A stretch of DNA of 64,000 nt. It comes from Plantactinospora mayteni. Its GTDB lineage: Bacteria > Actinomycetota > Actinomycetes > Mycobacteriales > Micromonosporaceae. The stretch is taken from positions 62,001-126,000 of the forward strand of contig NZ_BONX01000052.1 in assembly GCF_016862935.1 (NCBI RefSeq). The letters run 5' to 3'. Under the pieces are notes generated by a model, which worked only from the letters and a program-made list of their open reading frames with translations, was not told where the DNA came from and did no database searches. Shown here in pieces: positions 16,294-25,419 of this stretch (position 1 is its first letter; each line of letters begins with the position of its first letter). A program made the position numbers and the translations under genes.

Positions 16294-18066
16294 TTGGTGC
16301 TCTTCCACGTGCTGGGCCCGCTCGAGGTGCACTGCGCCACCGGCACCCGCTCGATCGGCGCGGGCAAGCGCGCGGCTCTGCTGGCCATCCTGCTGACGAA
16401 GCCTAACGTCTGGTTGACGACCGACGAGTTGATCGCGACCATCTGGCCGGAACAGGCCGTGCCGACCTCGGCAGAGGCCAACCTGAAGACCTATGTCTGG
16501 ACGTTGCGCCGGGGCCTGCCGGACCACAACGGTGGCCCGCGGATCGAGAGCCGTCCCGGCGGGTACCGGATCCGGATCGGTCGCGGTGAGCTGGACGTCG
16601 ACCGGGTCGGCGAACTCGCCGAGCAGGCCCGGCTCGCCTCGGCGGGTGGTGACCCCGGCACCGCGGCCGCCCGGCTCGAACAGGCGCTGCGGATGTGGCG
16701 CGGGCGGCCGTTCGCGGAGCTCGACGGGGCGGCGGCCACAGAGGTGCTGACCAACCTCGACGACCTGCGCCTGGGGTTGGCGGAACGGCTCGCCGAGGCC
16801 CAGCTCGCGGCGGGTCACGGGCAGGACGCCCTGATCACGCTGCGGGCGATCACCGTGGACGCCCCGCTGCGGGAGGCGGCCTGGGCACAGCTGATCCGGG
16901 TACTTCACGTGACGGGCCGGCGGGCCGAGGCACTGGCCGCGTACCGCCAGGCCCGGGAGTTCCTCTCCGCCGAGCTGGGAGTCGAACCGGGAACCGCGCT
17001 CACCGAGGCGCACCGGCTGGCGCTGGGCGATTCGCACCGGACGGCGCTCGGCGGCACCCCTGTCGGGTCGGTACGCCGGGAGCTGCCCCGGGACGTACCG
17101 CTCGCCGGTCGCCGGGCCGAGCTGGCCGCCGTACGCCGGGCCGCGCACGACGCCGTGCCCGTGGTGCTGGTGGAGGGCATGGCCGGGGTGGGTAAGACCG
17201 CGCTCGTGGTACACGCGGCCCACCAGTTGGCGGCGGACCATCCGGACGGACAGTTCTTCGTACGCCTGGGGGACGCCGGTCACCCCGGTACGTCCGGAGC
17301 GGCGGCCGCGCTGGACCGGCTGCTGCGCGGCGTCGGCGTACCCGACTCGGAGATCCCGCGCGACCTGGACGAACGGTCCGCGTTGTGGCGCTCGGAGCTG
17401 GCCCGGCGGCGCGTACTGCTGGTGTTGGACGACGTCCCCGACCCTGATGCGCTGGCACCGCTGCTGCCCGCCGCTCCCGGCTGCCTGGCCCTGGTCACCA
17501 CGCGGAACCGCGGCTGGCATCCGGGCGGCGCGACCCGGATCAGGCTGGCACCGCTGGGAGCGGAGGACTCGGCCGCGTTGTTCCGGTCCGCGCTCGGTGG
17601 GCGGGGTGCGGACGCGGACCAGCGGACCCTGCTCGCCGTCGGGCAGCGCTGCGGTGGGCTTCCGGCCGCGCTGCGCGACGCCGCCGCCCGGTTGCAGTGC
17701 CGACCGCACTGGACACCGCGGCGGCTGGTCGAGGAGCTGGACGACGATCCGTGCCGGGTGCTCTCCGACGCGGTACGACGCTCGATGGTCGACTCCGGTC
17801 GCCGACTGGCCGGTCGGGAGCTGGCGGCGTGGTACGCCCTCGGCGACCTGCCGGGCGAGTTCGGACCCCCCGCCGCCGCACGGGCGCTGGGGGTCACGGT
17901 GGGCGCGGCGCGACTGGCCCTGGAGACGCTGGTCGACCAGGGCCTACTGGACGTCGCCAGCGCGGACCGCTACCGCAGCCACGTCCTGGTCCGGCATCTG
18001 GCCCGGTGTACGGCGCCGGCCGGCCGCCCGCTTCGGGAACACCACCGTGACCGCCGGGTCGCCTGA
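16294..18066 (+). CDS. SARP-type transcriptional regulator with NB-ARC ATPase domain (AfsR-like)
   Basis: 590 residues. AGGAG at 16281-16285 sits 8 bases before a TTG at 16294; a GTG at 16297 is nearly equivalent. Order: OmpR-type winged helix (1-95, WLTTDELIATIWPE), bacterial transcriptional activation domain (100-245, AQLIRVLHVTGRRAEALAAYR), then an NB-ARC/STAND module with P-loop EGMAGVGKTALVV and Walker B VLLVLDDVPD, and a short winged-helix end. SARPs activate secondary metabolism or development genes; no biosynthetic cluster is in the window. It lacks the TPR array of full AfsR. Confidence 0.85.
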   Translation: MVLFHVLGPLEVHCATGTRSIGAGKRAALLAILLTKPNVWLTTDELIATIWPEQAVPTSAEANLKTYVWTLRRGLPDHNGGPRIESRPGGYRIRIGRGELDVDRVGELAEQARLASAGGDPGTAAARLEQALRMWRGRPFAELDGAAATEVLTNLDDLRLGLAERLAEAQLAAGHGQDALITLRAITVDAPLREAAWAQLIRVLHVTGRRAEALAAYRQAREFLSAELGVEPGTALTEAHRLALGDSHRTALGGTPVGSVRRELPRDVPLAGRRAELAAVRRAAHDAVPVVLVEGMAGVGKTALVVHAAHQLAADHPDGQFFVRLGDAGHPGTSGAAAALDRLLRGVGVPDSEIPRDLDERSALWRSELARRRVLLVLDDVPDPDALAPLLPAAPGCLALVTTRNRGWHPGGATRIRLAPLGAEDSAALFRSALGGRGADADQRTLLAVGQRCGGLPAALRDAAARLQCRPHWTPRRLVEELDDDPCRVLSDAVRRSMVDSGRRLAGRELAAWYALGDLPGEFGPPAAARALGVTVGAARLALETLVDQGLLDVASADRYRSHVLVRHLARCTAPAGRPLREHHRDRRVA

Positions 18067-18129
18067 GGCGGGCGGCACACCGATGACCGCCGATCCGGGC
18101 AACCGCACGAGTGGCCGAGGAGGAGCCCC

Positions 18130-18864
18130 ATGACCGTCAACCCGCTGACCACTCTCCGGGACCGGTGCTCACCGGCCCGGCCCGCTCGCCCGTCCGTGCC
18201 GCACCGGTACGGGCAGCCGCTGGTGTTGTCGACCCATGCCGCGATCACGGCGGCACTGGCGGCAGCGAACCACGACGTCCTCATCGCCAGCACGCAGTGC
18301 ACGGCCGGGAACGAGCCGCTCGGCATGCTCCGGCGCATCGACCACGAGAACCTGCGGCGCGGGGTGCGTTACCGCGTGCTGTTCCCCGACCGTGCCCGTA
18401 CCGTCCCGGCGCTGGCCCTCCAGCTGGGCAGCCTCGCCATGGCCGGTGCCGAGGTACGTACCGCGTCCGACGTCCCGACGGACGCGACGGTGGTCGACGG
18501 GGCGGTGGCCATGCTCCCCTTCGAACTGCCGGACAGCCGGTCGGGTGACGTCGCGGTGTTCCACCTGCCCAGTGTGGTGAGCGCGGTCGTCGAACTCTTC
18601 GAGCAGGTCTGGCCCTCGGCCGTGTCGCTCATGGCGTCGGACGTACCGGACCAGGCCGGGCTGACCGAGCGGGAGCGGGAACTGCTCAGGCTGCTCTCGG
18701 TGGGCTGCACCGACGAGTCGGCGGCGAACCGGCTCGGCGTCTCGGTGCGTACCGTTCGCCGGACGATGTCCGGGATCATGAACCGGCTCGGCGCCCGCAG
18801 TCGGTTCCAGGCTGGGATCAAGGCGGCCGACCGCGGCTGGCTGGTACGGCGACCGGTCCGGTGA
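18130..18864 (+). CDS. LuxR-type (helix-turn-helix) transcriptional regulator
   Basis: 244 residues from ATG at 18130 with a strong AGGAGGAG site. The C-terminal LuxR HTH is clear: LTERERELLRLLSVGCTDES, then AANRLGVSVRTVRRTMSGIM. The N-terminal 180 residues resemble the phospholipase-D-like ligand domain seen in actinobacterial LuxR proteins, with LIASTQCTAGNEPLGMLRRI and RGVRYRVLFPDRAR, rather than a receiver domain, and no phosphoacceptor Asp is seen. It is co-directional with the SARP gene 63 bases upstream and the response regulator downstream. Targets unknown. Confidence 0.85.
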   Translation: MTVNPLTTLRDRCSPARPARPSVPHRYGQPLVLSTHAAITAALAAANHDVLIASTQCTAGNEPLGMLRRIDHENLRRGVRYRVLFPDRARTVPALALQLGSLAMAGAEVRTASDVPTDATVVDGAVAMLPFELPDSRSGDVAVFHLPSVVSAVVELFEQVWPSAVSLMASDVPDQAGLTERERELLRLLSVGCTDESAANRLGVSVRTVRRTMSGIMNRLGARSRFQAGIKAADRGWLVRRPVR

Positions 18865-18901
18865 CCCCGATGGACGCGCCGGCCGGATACCGTGTGCGGT
18901 T

Positions 18902-19555
18902 GTGCGGGTACTGATCACCGAGGACGACGACATTCTCCGGTTGGCCCTGGACGCGTCGCTGCGGGGTGCCGGGTTCGCCGTGGACACCGTGATCGACCTG
19001 CCCGAGGCTGACGAGGCGCTGAGCGTCAACGACTACGACTGCGCGGTGTTCGACCGGATGCTGCCGGCCGGCGACTCGCTGCGCTACGTGGCGGGCCGCC
19101 GGCGAACCGGGTGGGACGTGCCGGTGCTGTTCCTCACCGCGCGGGACGCGGTGAGCGACCGGATCGACGGACTGGCCTGGGGCGACGACTACCTGGTCAA
19201 GCCGTTCGCGGCCGCCGAGCTGGTCGCCCGGGTGGGCAGCCTGTGCCGGCGGGGCGACACCGGCCGAGCCCCGGTGCTGCGGCACGGCGACATCGAGCTG
19301 GACGTCGGAAGGCACGAGGTCCGGCGCGCGGGCCGGCTACTCGCCCTCACCGTCAAGGAGTTCAAGGTGCTCGAACGGTTGCTGGCCGCGGGCGGCGAAC
19401 CGGTCCGCCGCGCCGAGTTGATCGCGGTCGCCTGGGACGAGCTGGTCCCGCCCACGTCGAACGTGCTCGATGTGCTGATCGCGCAGCTGCGGCGCAAGCT
19501 CGGCACGCCACCGGTGCTGCACACCGTACGCGGAGTCGGTCACCTGCTGCGCTGA
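18902..19555 (+). CDS. OmpR-family response regulator without an adjacent kinase
   Basis: 217 residues from GTG at 18902. Receiver with E7/D8/D9, Asp51 (AVFDRMLPAGD), LFLTARDAV and DDYLVKPF; winged helix with LALTVKEFKVLERLL and HTVRGVGHLLR. It is a paralog of 15520-16185. The segment before DDYLVKPF (GLAWGDD) is one residue shorter than the usual GLxxGADD, which may alter the alpha4-beta5 signalling face. No histidine kinase is adjacent, so it is either orphan or served by the kinase at 14264-15523 (inference). Confidence 0.88.
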   Translation: MRVLITEDDDILRLALDASLRGAGFAVDTVIDLPEADEALSVNDYDCAVFDRMLPAGDSLRYVAGRRRTGWDVPVLFLTARDAVSDRIDGLAWGDDYLVKPFAAAELVARVGSLCRRGDTGRAPVLRHGDIELDVGRHEVRRAGRLLALTVKEFKVLERLLAAGGEPVRRAELIAVAWDELVPPTSNVLDVLIAQLRRKLGTPPVLHTVRGVGHLLR

Positions 19556-19556
19556 C

Positions 19557-19573
19557 TCCCGCCGCTGGCGGGA
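19557..19573. terminator. hairpin between convergent genes
   Basis: TCCCGCC-GCT-GGCGGGA, a perfect 7-bp stem just after the stop at 19555 and before the convergent ABC ATPase stop at 19619. There is no T-run. It could act in either direction. Confidence 0.45.
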
Positions 19574-19618
19574 CCACCCCGCCCCACCTCGCCGCCGGAC
19601 CGGCCGGACGGCCGCCGG

Positions 19619-20749
19619 TCAGTCCCGGGTCAGCAGGTAGGCCCGATCCGGGTCGATCCGCACGTTGACGTTGGTGCCCTCGGCGAGGGCCTCCCGGGGA
19701 TCGGCGCCGGGGTCGGTCACGGCCAACGTGCCGCTGGTGGTCTCGATCTCGTAGTCCACGGCCGGTCCGTGGAACGTCGAGCGGAGCACGACGCCGATGC
19801 CGGTCCGGCCGTCGGTGACGGGCGTCAGCTTCATGGTCTCCGGCCGGGCCATCAGGTAGGCGTTGTCGTCGTTCGCCGACACCGTCGGGTGGGCCGCCGC
19901 GGTCAACCGCTGACCGAGGGCGTGCACCACGGCCCGGCCGTCGCTGACACTCTCCGGCACCACCTCGATGAAGTTGGCCCGCCCGATGAAGTCCGCGACG
20001 AAGACACTCGCCGGGCGCAGGTAGATCTCCCCCGGCACGGCCACCTGCTCGACCCGTCCCTGGTTCATCACCACGATCCGGTCCGACATGCTCATCGCCT
20101 CGTCCTGGTCGTGCGTGACGTAGATGCTGGTGATCTCGAACATCCGCTGGATCCGGCGGATCTCCGCGCGCATCGAGCCCCGCAACTTGGCGTCCAGGTT
20201 GGACAGCGGTTCGTCGAAGAGCAGCACCTTCGGCTGCACGACCAGGGCCCGGGCCAGGGCGACCCGCTGCTGCTGGCCGCCGGAGAGCTCGTGCGGGCTC
20301 CGGTCCTCCAGACCGACCAGGTTCATACTGGTCAGCGCCATCCGCATGCTGGTGGCGACCTCCTCCCGGCTACGCCGACGCAGCCTGAGCCCGTACGCGA
20401 TGTTCTCGCCGACCGTGAGGTGCGGAAAGAGCGCGTAGCTCTGGAACACCATCGCCATCGGACGCCGCTGCGGGGGCATCGAGTCGATCACCTTTTCGTC
20501 GAGCCGGATCTGCCCGCTGGTGGCGTCCTCGAATCCGGCGACCATCCGCAGCGTGGTGGTCTTGCCGCACCCCGACGGCCCGAGCAGCGTGATGAACTCG
20601 CCCGGGGAGACGTCGAGGTCGACCGCGTCGACGGCGGTGACCGTGCCGGTACGGCTGGCGAACGTCTTGGTCAACGCCTCCAGACGCAGGCGTCCGGTGC
20701 CGGCACCGGCGGACTCGGCGACGGCCAGGTCGGGCACCACAACGGTCAT
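19619..20749 (-). CDS. ABC transporter ATP-binding protein (FbpC/PotA type)
   Basis: 376 residues from ATG at 20749, overlapping the permease stop by 4 bases. Walker A GPSGCGKTTTLR, Q-loop AMVFQSYALF, signature LSGGQQQRVALARAL, Walker B VLLFDEPLSNLDAKLR and His switch YVTHDQDEAMS are all intact. A C-terminal TOBE-type beta domain (about 250-376) contains LMARPETMKL. It energises the two-domain permease encoded upstream for import of the ligand of the lipoprotein at 22497-23558. Last gene of the operon. Confidence 0.92.
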   Translation of the reverse strand: MTVVVPDLAVAESAGAGTGRLRLEALTKTFASRTGTVTAVDAVDLDVSPGEFITLLGPSGCGKTTTLRMVAGFEDATSGQIRLDEKVIDSMPPQRRPMAMVFQSYALFPHLTVGENIAYGLRLRRRSREEVATSMRMALTSMNLVGLEDRSPHELSGGQQQRVALARALVVQPKVLLFDEPLSNLDAKLRGSMRAEIRRIQRMFEITSIYVTHDQDEAMSMSDRIVVMNQGRVEQVAVPGEIYLRPASVFVADFIGRANFIEVVPESVSDGRAVVHALGQRLTAAAHPTVSANDDNAYLMARPETMKLTPVTDGRTGIGVVLRSTFHGPAVDYEIETTSGTLAVTDPGADPREALAEGTNVNVRIDPDRAYLLTRD

Positions 20750-22500
20750 CGTTTCGGCCTTTCGTTGTCGGTGGCGACGCGGTTCAGGTTGGCGCCCGCG
20801 CCGACGATGAGACGGATGAGCGCGAAGGCCGCCAGCACGATGGCGGTCAGCACGGTGCAGTAGGCGAACGCCACCCCGTACCGGCCGGTGCTGGCGGCGC
20901 TCAGCACCTGGGAGGTGATGATCTTCGTCTCCGGCGTGACCAGCAGGACGATCGTCGAGATCGAGGTCATGCTGCGGGCGAAGCTGTAGCTCAGGCCGGT
21001 CAGCAGCGCCGGCCGCATCAGTGGCAGGGTGACCCGCCGGAAGGTGTGGAGCGGACCCGCTCCGAGGTCCGTCGATGCCTGCTCGATCTGCGGATGGATC
21101 TGGGTCAGGGCCGCGACCGCGGTGCGCTGGCCGGCGGGGAGACTCCGGATGACGTATGCGACGACGATCGCCGCCGCCCCGCCTGCGATGGCGCTGCCGC
21201 CGACCAGGCTGGGGAAGACCTCGACCGGGCCGAGCCACCGCTCCGGCCGGTACGCGAGCACGAAACCGATCCCCAGCACCGTGCCCGGTACAGCGACCCC
21301 GAGCGTCCCGGCCAAGTCCAGCAGCCCGGCGGCCCGGCGCAGGTGCCGGACCACGAGCCAGGCGATGACCAGCCCGAAGACCGCCGCGATCGGGGTGGCG
21401 AGGGCCGCGAACATGACGGTGTCGAGCACGGCTTCCCGCCCCACCCCGGCGACCACCTCCCGGAGGTACTCCAGGGTCAACGTGTTGTCCACGCCGAAGA
21501 CCCGGGTCACCGAACCGAGCAGCACCGTGCCGTAGATGCTGACGATGAGTGCCGCGGCCAGGAGCGCGAGACCGAAGATCGGCCACCGTACCCAGTTGTC
21601 GATCAGGTGCACGCTGCCCGACGGCCGCCCGGTGATGGTGGTTCGGACCTTGCGGTTCAGCCAGTACCGCTGCGCGACGTACAACCCGAGCGAGGGCACG
21701 AGCAGGATGACGCAGTAGACGGCGGCGCTGGTGGTGTCGTACTCGCCGGTGACCGCCAGGTAGGCCCGGCTGGCCAGCACCGTGTAGTCACCGCCGAGGA
21801 CGAGCGGGTTGGCCAGGTCGGCGATCGCCTCCACGAAGAGCAGTAGGAATGGCGCCACCAGCCCCGGTGCCAACAGCGGCAGGATGACCGTGCGCAGGGT
21901 CCGCCACCGGCTGGCCCCGAGGTTCATCGCGGCCTCCTCCAGTGCCGGGTCCAACCCGCGGAGCATGCCGAGCAGGCCGAGGTACGCCACCGGGAAAAGC
22001 GACAGGGAGAGCACGAAGACCAGTCCGTCGAGCCCGTAGATGTCGTACTCCAGGCCGAGGAGGCCGTTGCTGATCACGCCCCGCCGGCCGTAGAGCACGA
22101 CGGTGGCGGTGGCGACCGCGAACGGCGGGCTGACGATCGGCACCAGCGCCACCACGTGCAGGATCCGTTTGCCCGGTACGGCGAGGCGGGTCTGGACGAA
22201 GGCGAAGAGGAACCCGAGCGCCGTCCCGCAGAGCCCGACCAGGCCGCCCAGGACCAGCGTGTTGCGCAGGATCGTCAGGTCGACCGGGGAGCTGAAGAAG
22301 CGCGCGTAACGCGGCAACGCCTCCGGGCCGAACGCCGCCGCGAGGACGGCGACGAGCGGGACGACGCTGCCGACCGCCACCAGACCGACGCAGGCGACGA
22401 GCAACAGTCGGATGCCGAGGTCGAGCCGCCGCCGGCGCCGGCGGCGCGGTGGCGCCGCCGGGCCGGGGGCCAGCTCCGGTTCGTGGATCAGGGCGGTCAT
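20746..22500 (-). CDS. ABC transporter permease, duplicated (FbpB/AfuB type)
   Basis: 584 residues from ATG at 22500, overlapping the substrate-binding gene by 4 bases. A basic cytosolic N-terminus leads into about twelve membrane helices arranged as two homologous permease halves. Each half carries an EAA-type loop (EEAAMNLGASRWRTLRTVILP and, in the second half, EQASTDLGAGPLHTFRRVTLP). This fused layout is standard for Fe3+ and hexose-phosphate importers of the FbpB/AfuB class, so no second permease gene is needed. Confidence 0.9.
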   Translation of the reverse strand: MTALIHEPELAPGPAAPPRRRRRRRLDLGIRLLLVACVGLVAVGSVVPLVAVLAAAFGPEALPRYARFFSSPVDLTILRNTLVLGGLVGLCGTALGFLFAFVQTRLAVPGKRILHVVALVPIVSPPFAVATATVVLYGRRGVISNGLLGLEYDIYGLDGLVFVLSLSLFPVAYLGLLGMLRGLDPALEEAAMNLGASRWRTLRTVILPLLAPGLVAPFLLLFVEAIADLANPLVLGGDYTVLASRAYLAVTGEYDTTSAAVYCVILLVPSLGLYVAQRYWLNRKVRTTITGRPSGSVHLIDNWVRWPIFGLALLAAALIVSIYGTVLLGSVTRVFGVDNTLTLEYLREVVAGVGREAVLDTVMFAALATPIAAVFGLVIAWLVVRHLRRAAGLLDLAGTLGVAVPGTVLGIGFVLAYRPERWLGPVEVFPSLVGGSAIAGGAAAIVVAYVIRSLPAGQRTAVAALTQIHPQIEQASTDLGAGPLHTFRRVTLPLMRPALLTGLSYSFARSMTSISTIVLLVTPETKIITSQVLSAASTGRYGVAFAYCTVLTAIVLAAFALIRLIVGAGANLNRVATDNERPKR

Positions 22501-23558
22501 GACTTCGGCGCCTGGGCCACTTCAGCGTCGAACCGCCGGTTCAGCGCGGTCTTCGCCGCACCCGCCGCGACCGCGTCGTATTCGACCAGCCTGATCGTGC
22601 TGAGATCCACGACCTTCTCCGAGACCTTCGCGCCCGGATTGGTCGGGAACTGGTACGACTTCACCGTCGGCCCGATCTCCTGTGCCTCGACCGTCAACGC
22701 CCAGTCGACGAACTTCCGGCCGCTCTCCGGGTTCTTGGCGCCGCTGACCAGCGCCACCCCACCGGTCTCGTAGCCGGTTCCCTCGGACGGGAAGGAGACC
22801 ACCAGGTCGGGGAAGCCCGCTTCCTTTGCCGCCACGCAGTCGTGGGAGAAGATCACCCCGACCGCCACCTCGCCACGGGCCGTCATCTGGGCGGGTGCCG
22901 CACCGGACTTGGTGTACTGCAACACGTTCGGGTGCAGCCGGCGCATGTACTCCAGCGCCTTGTTCTGGTCGCCGCCGACGAGCAGCACCTGGGTCCAGAG
23001 CGCGGTGTACGCCGTGCCCGAGGTGGACGGATGGGCGATACCGACGTCCTTGGCCAGTTTCGAATCGAGCAGGTCAGCCCAGGAGTCCGGCACCTCGATC
23101 CCGGCCTCTCGTAGCAACTTCGGGTTGCTACAGAACCCGAGCGCCCCGACGTAGACGCCGGTCCAGAGCCCGGACGCGTCCTTGTACTTGGCCGGGATCG
23201 CGTCGGCGTTCGGCGAGGCGTACGCCTCCAGCATCCCCTCCGCGGCGCCGGCGGCGTAGCCGTCGGCCGGGCCGCCGTACCAGACGTCGAACTCCGCGTT
23301 GCCCTTACCGGCCTTGATCCGGGCCAACGCCTCGCCGCTGGAGAGCCGTACGAAGTCGGCCCTGACCCCGGTCGTCTCGCTGAACTGGGCCGTGGTCGCC
23401 GCGCACCACTCCTCCGTCCCGCCGCACACGACGTGCACGACGCCGCCGTCCGCCGTACCACCGGAGCCGTTGCCCGGCTCCCGGGCGCAGCCGGCGACCA
23501 GGGCGAGGACCGCCGCGCACCCCAGCCAGCTCACGCCGCGCCGAAATCGACTCGTCAT
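22497..23558 (-). CDS. ABC transporter substrate-binding lipoprotein (AfuA/FbpA class)
   Basis: 353 residues. The ATG at 23558 follows GGGAGG by 8 bases. The signal peptide ends in lipobox LVAGC, so the mature protein is lipid-anchored outside the cell. The fold is a type II periplasmic binding protein with CGGTEEWCAA, a GNAEFDVWYGGP segment, HPSTSGTAYTALW and an SGRKFVDWAL hinge region. The class binds Fe3+, 2-aminoethylphosphonate or sugar phosphates; the ligand cannot be decided from motifs. The upstream two-component system may sense the same ligand. Confidence 0.9.
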   Translation of the reverse strand: MTSRFRRGVSWLGCAAVLALVAGCAREPGNGSGGTADGGVVHVVCGGTEEWCAATTAQFSETTGVRADFVRLSSGEALARIKAGKGNAEFDVWYGGPADGYAAGAAEGMLEAYASPNADAIPAKYKDASGLWTGVYVGALGFCSNPKLLREAGIEVPDSWADLLDSKLAKDVGIAHPSTSGTAYTALWTQVLLVGGDQNKALEYMRRLHPNVLQYTKSGAAPAQMTARGEVAVGVIFSHDCVAAKEAGFPDLVVSFPSEGTGYETGGVALVSGAKNPESGRKFVDWALTVEAQEIGPTVKSYQFPTNPGAKVSEKVVDLSTIRLVEYDAVAAGAAKTALNRRFDAEVAQAPKS

Positions 23559-23657
23559 CGAATCCCGACCTCCCAGGTTGTCGCAATGTTGCGGCCAGGT
23601 TAGAGGCGAGTGACAGAGGATCCGGTAACACATCCGTGAGCCCTGGTGACACCGCCG

Positions 23658-24398
23658 TTACCTGGATCCGCCCTCAGGGGCGTCGCCGAGGGAGTCCGGC
23701 ATCAGATAGCCGACACCGCGCAGGGTGCGGATGCACTCCGCTCCGTCCGGGGTCGCCGCCAACCGGGAGCGCAGCCGGTAGACGGTGGACTTGACCACGT
23801 CCCGGCCGCCGATCAGGTCGGTCGTCCCCCACACCGCGCGGAGCAGGTCCTGCCAGGACTGCGGGGTGCCGCGTCGGGCCGCGAGGTGGGCGAGCAGCTT
23901 GAACTCGGTGTACGGCAGGTTGAGCTGACGGCCGGCGAGTACGACGGTCCGGTTGGTCAGGTCGATCACCAGTTTGCCGACCCGGATCGCGGAGCCGGTG
24001 TCGCGGCGCCGGCGTACCAGCGCCTGGGCCCGCAGCGCCACCTCGCGGGGGTGGAACGGCTTCGTCACGTAGTCGTCGGCCCCGTGCTCCAGCCCGGCGA
24101 TCACGTCGTCCTGTTGGGACAGTGCGGTGAGCAGCATGATCGGGACCTCGGACCGGGCGCGGATCAGCTGGCAGAGGCTCAACCCGTCCATGGTCGGCAT
24201 GAGCACGTCCAGCACGACCAGGTCGATCGGCCGGGTCCGCAGCAGGTGCAGCGCGGTCGCGCCGTCGTACGCGACGACCACGGAGAACCCCTGGGTCTGT
24301 AGGGCGAACTCGATGATCACCGTCATCTGCGGTTCGTCGTCGACGACCAGGGCCGTCGGACCGGACCGGTCGGGCCGGGCTTCGACCGGACCGGTCAC
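23658..24398 (-). CDS. OmpR-family response regulator
   Basis: 246 residues from GTG at 24398, overlapping the kinase stop by 4 bases. Receiver: VVDDEPQMT, phosphoacceptor in VVLDVLMPTMDG, MLLTALS and DDYVTKPFHP. Winged helix: LPYTEFKLLAHLA and IRTLRGVGYLMP. It pairs with the kinase encoded just upstream and lies 99 bp before the lipoprotein gene of the ABC importer on the same strand, so it probably controls that importer (inference). Confidence 0.92.
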   Translation of the reverse strand: MTGPVEARPDRSGPTALVVDDEPQMTVIIEFALQTQGFSVVVAYDGATALHLLRTRPIDLVVLDVLMPTMDGLSLCQLIRARSEVPIMLLTALSQQDDVIAGLEHGADDYVTKPFHPREVALRAQALVRRRRDTGSAIRVGKLVIDLTNRTVVLAGRQLNLPYTEFKLLAHLAARRGTPQSWQDLLRAVWGTTDLIGGRDVVKSTVYRLRSRLAATPDGAECIRTLRGVGYLMPDSLGDAPEGGSR

Positions 24399-25219
24399 GA
24401 CCCGGTACCGGCCGGCGCGGTCCGGGGCAGGGTGAAGAGGAATGTGGTTCCCCGCCGCGACGCGGTGTGCACCATGATCTCGCCTCCGTGTAGCTCCACT
24501 ATCGTCTTGGTGATGACCAGGCCGAGCCCGGTCCCGTCGGCCAGCGGTCGGCCGGTGGCGAACCGGTGGAACAGCCGGTGGCGCTCCTCCCGGCTCATGC
24601 CTGCCCCGTCGTCGGTCACGTAGACGGCGATCCCGGTGTCGATCGGCGTTACCCTGACGTCGATGCTGCCACCGGTGGTGGTGAACCGGCTGGCGTTGGA
24701 GAGCAGGTTGGTCAACGCCTGGGCCAGCAGCATCGGATCGGCCTCGATCCGCAGCGTCACCTGCGGGGCGTCCAGGCTGACCCGCTGCTGCCGCTGCGCG
24801 CAGAGTGGACGCATCGCCGTGACGACGTCCCGGGCGACCACTGACAGGTCCACCCGTTCCAGTTTCGGGGTGAAGAGTCCCGACTCGATCTTCGCCTGGA
24901 TCAGCAGGCTCTCACAGAGCCCGATCACCTGGGTGGACTGGTGGTCGAGCACCTGGAGTAGCCGGCGCTGCGCCGGAGTCAGCGGGCCCGGCATCCCCTC
25001 TCGGAGCAGGTCCACCGCCCCTTTGATCATGCTGAGCGGGGTCCGCAGTTCGTGGCTGAGCGAGGTCACCTGGTCGGCCCGCCCCTGCACCGACTGCTCC
25101 AGTTCGACGAGCTCGGCCCGGAGCCTGCCGCGGGTGCGGCGGCCGCGCAGCGCCATCAGACCGGCGCCGGTGAACCCACCCGCCAGCACCGCGAGCGTCA
25201 CGAGCCACATCGATCCCAT
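24395..25219 (-). CDS. membrane-bound histidine kinase with minimal sensor
   Basis: 274 residues from ATG at 25219. One N-terminal transmembrane helix (WLVTLAVLAGGFTGAGLMAL) leads directly through a short coiled coil (LRAELVELEQSVQGR) to H-box SLSHELRTPLSMIKG. N-box NLLSNASRFTT, G1 DDGAGMS and G2 GTGLGLVITK are intact. There is almost no extracytoplasmic sensor, so the signal may come from the membrane or from the neighbouring ABC importer. First gene of the kinase-regulator-importer run. Confidence 0.9.
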   Translation of the reverse strand: MGSMWLVTLAVLAGGFTGAGLMALRGRRTRGRLRAELVELEQSVQGRADQVTSLSHELRTPLSMIKGAVDLLREGMPGPLTPAQRRLLQVLDHQSTQVIGLCESLLIQAKIESGLFTPKLERVDLSVVARDVVTAMRPLCAQRQQRVSLDAPQVTLRIEADPMLLAQALTNLLSNASRFTTTGGSIDVRVTPIDTGIAVYVTDDGAGMSREERHRLFHRFATGRPLADGTGLGLVITKTIVELHGGEIMVHTASRRGTTFLFTLPRTAPAGTGS

Positions 25220-25419
25220 CTCTCGGCCGAAGTCCGGGTTTCAGCTGCCCATCAGCTCCTCGGCGCGCACGCGTCACGATCGGCCGGGGTGGCAGGGAGC
25301 TGGATTACCGGTGACATCGATGTGCCCTCTTTCCGAGAGTGCAGGCGAATGCACAGGATCAAGTATGCGCCCAGTGGTGATCGCGGATGGTCCCCCCGTC
25401 TACCGGACCATCGTCGCCG

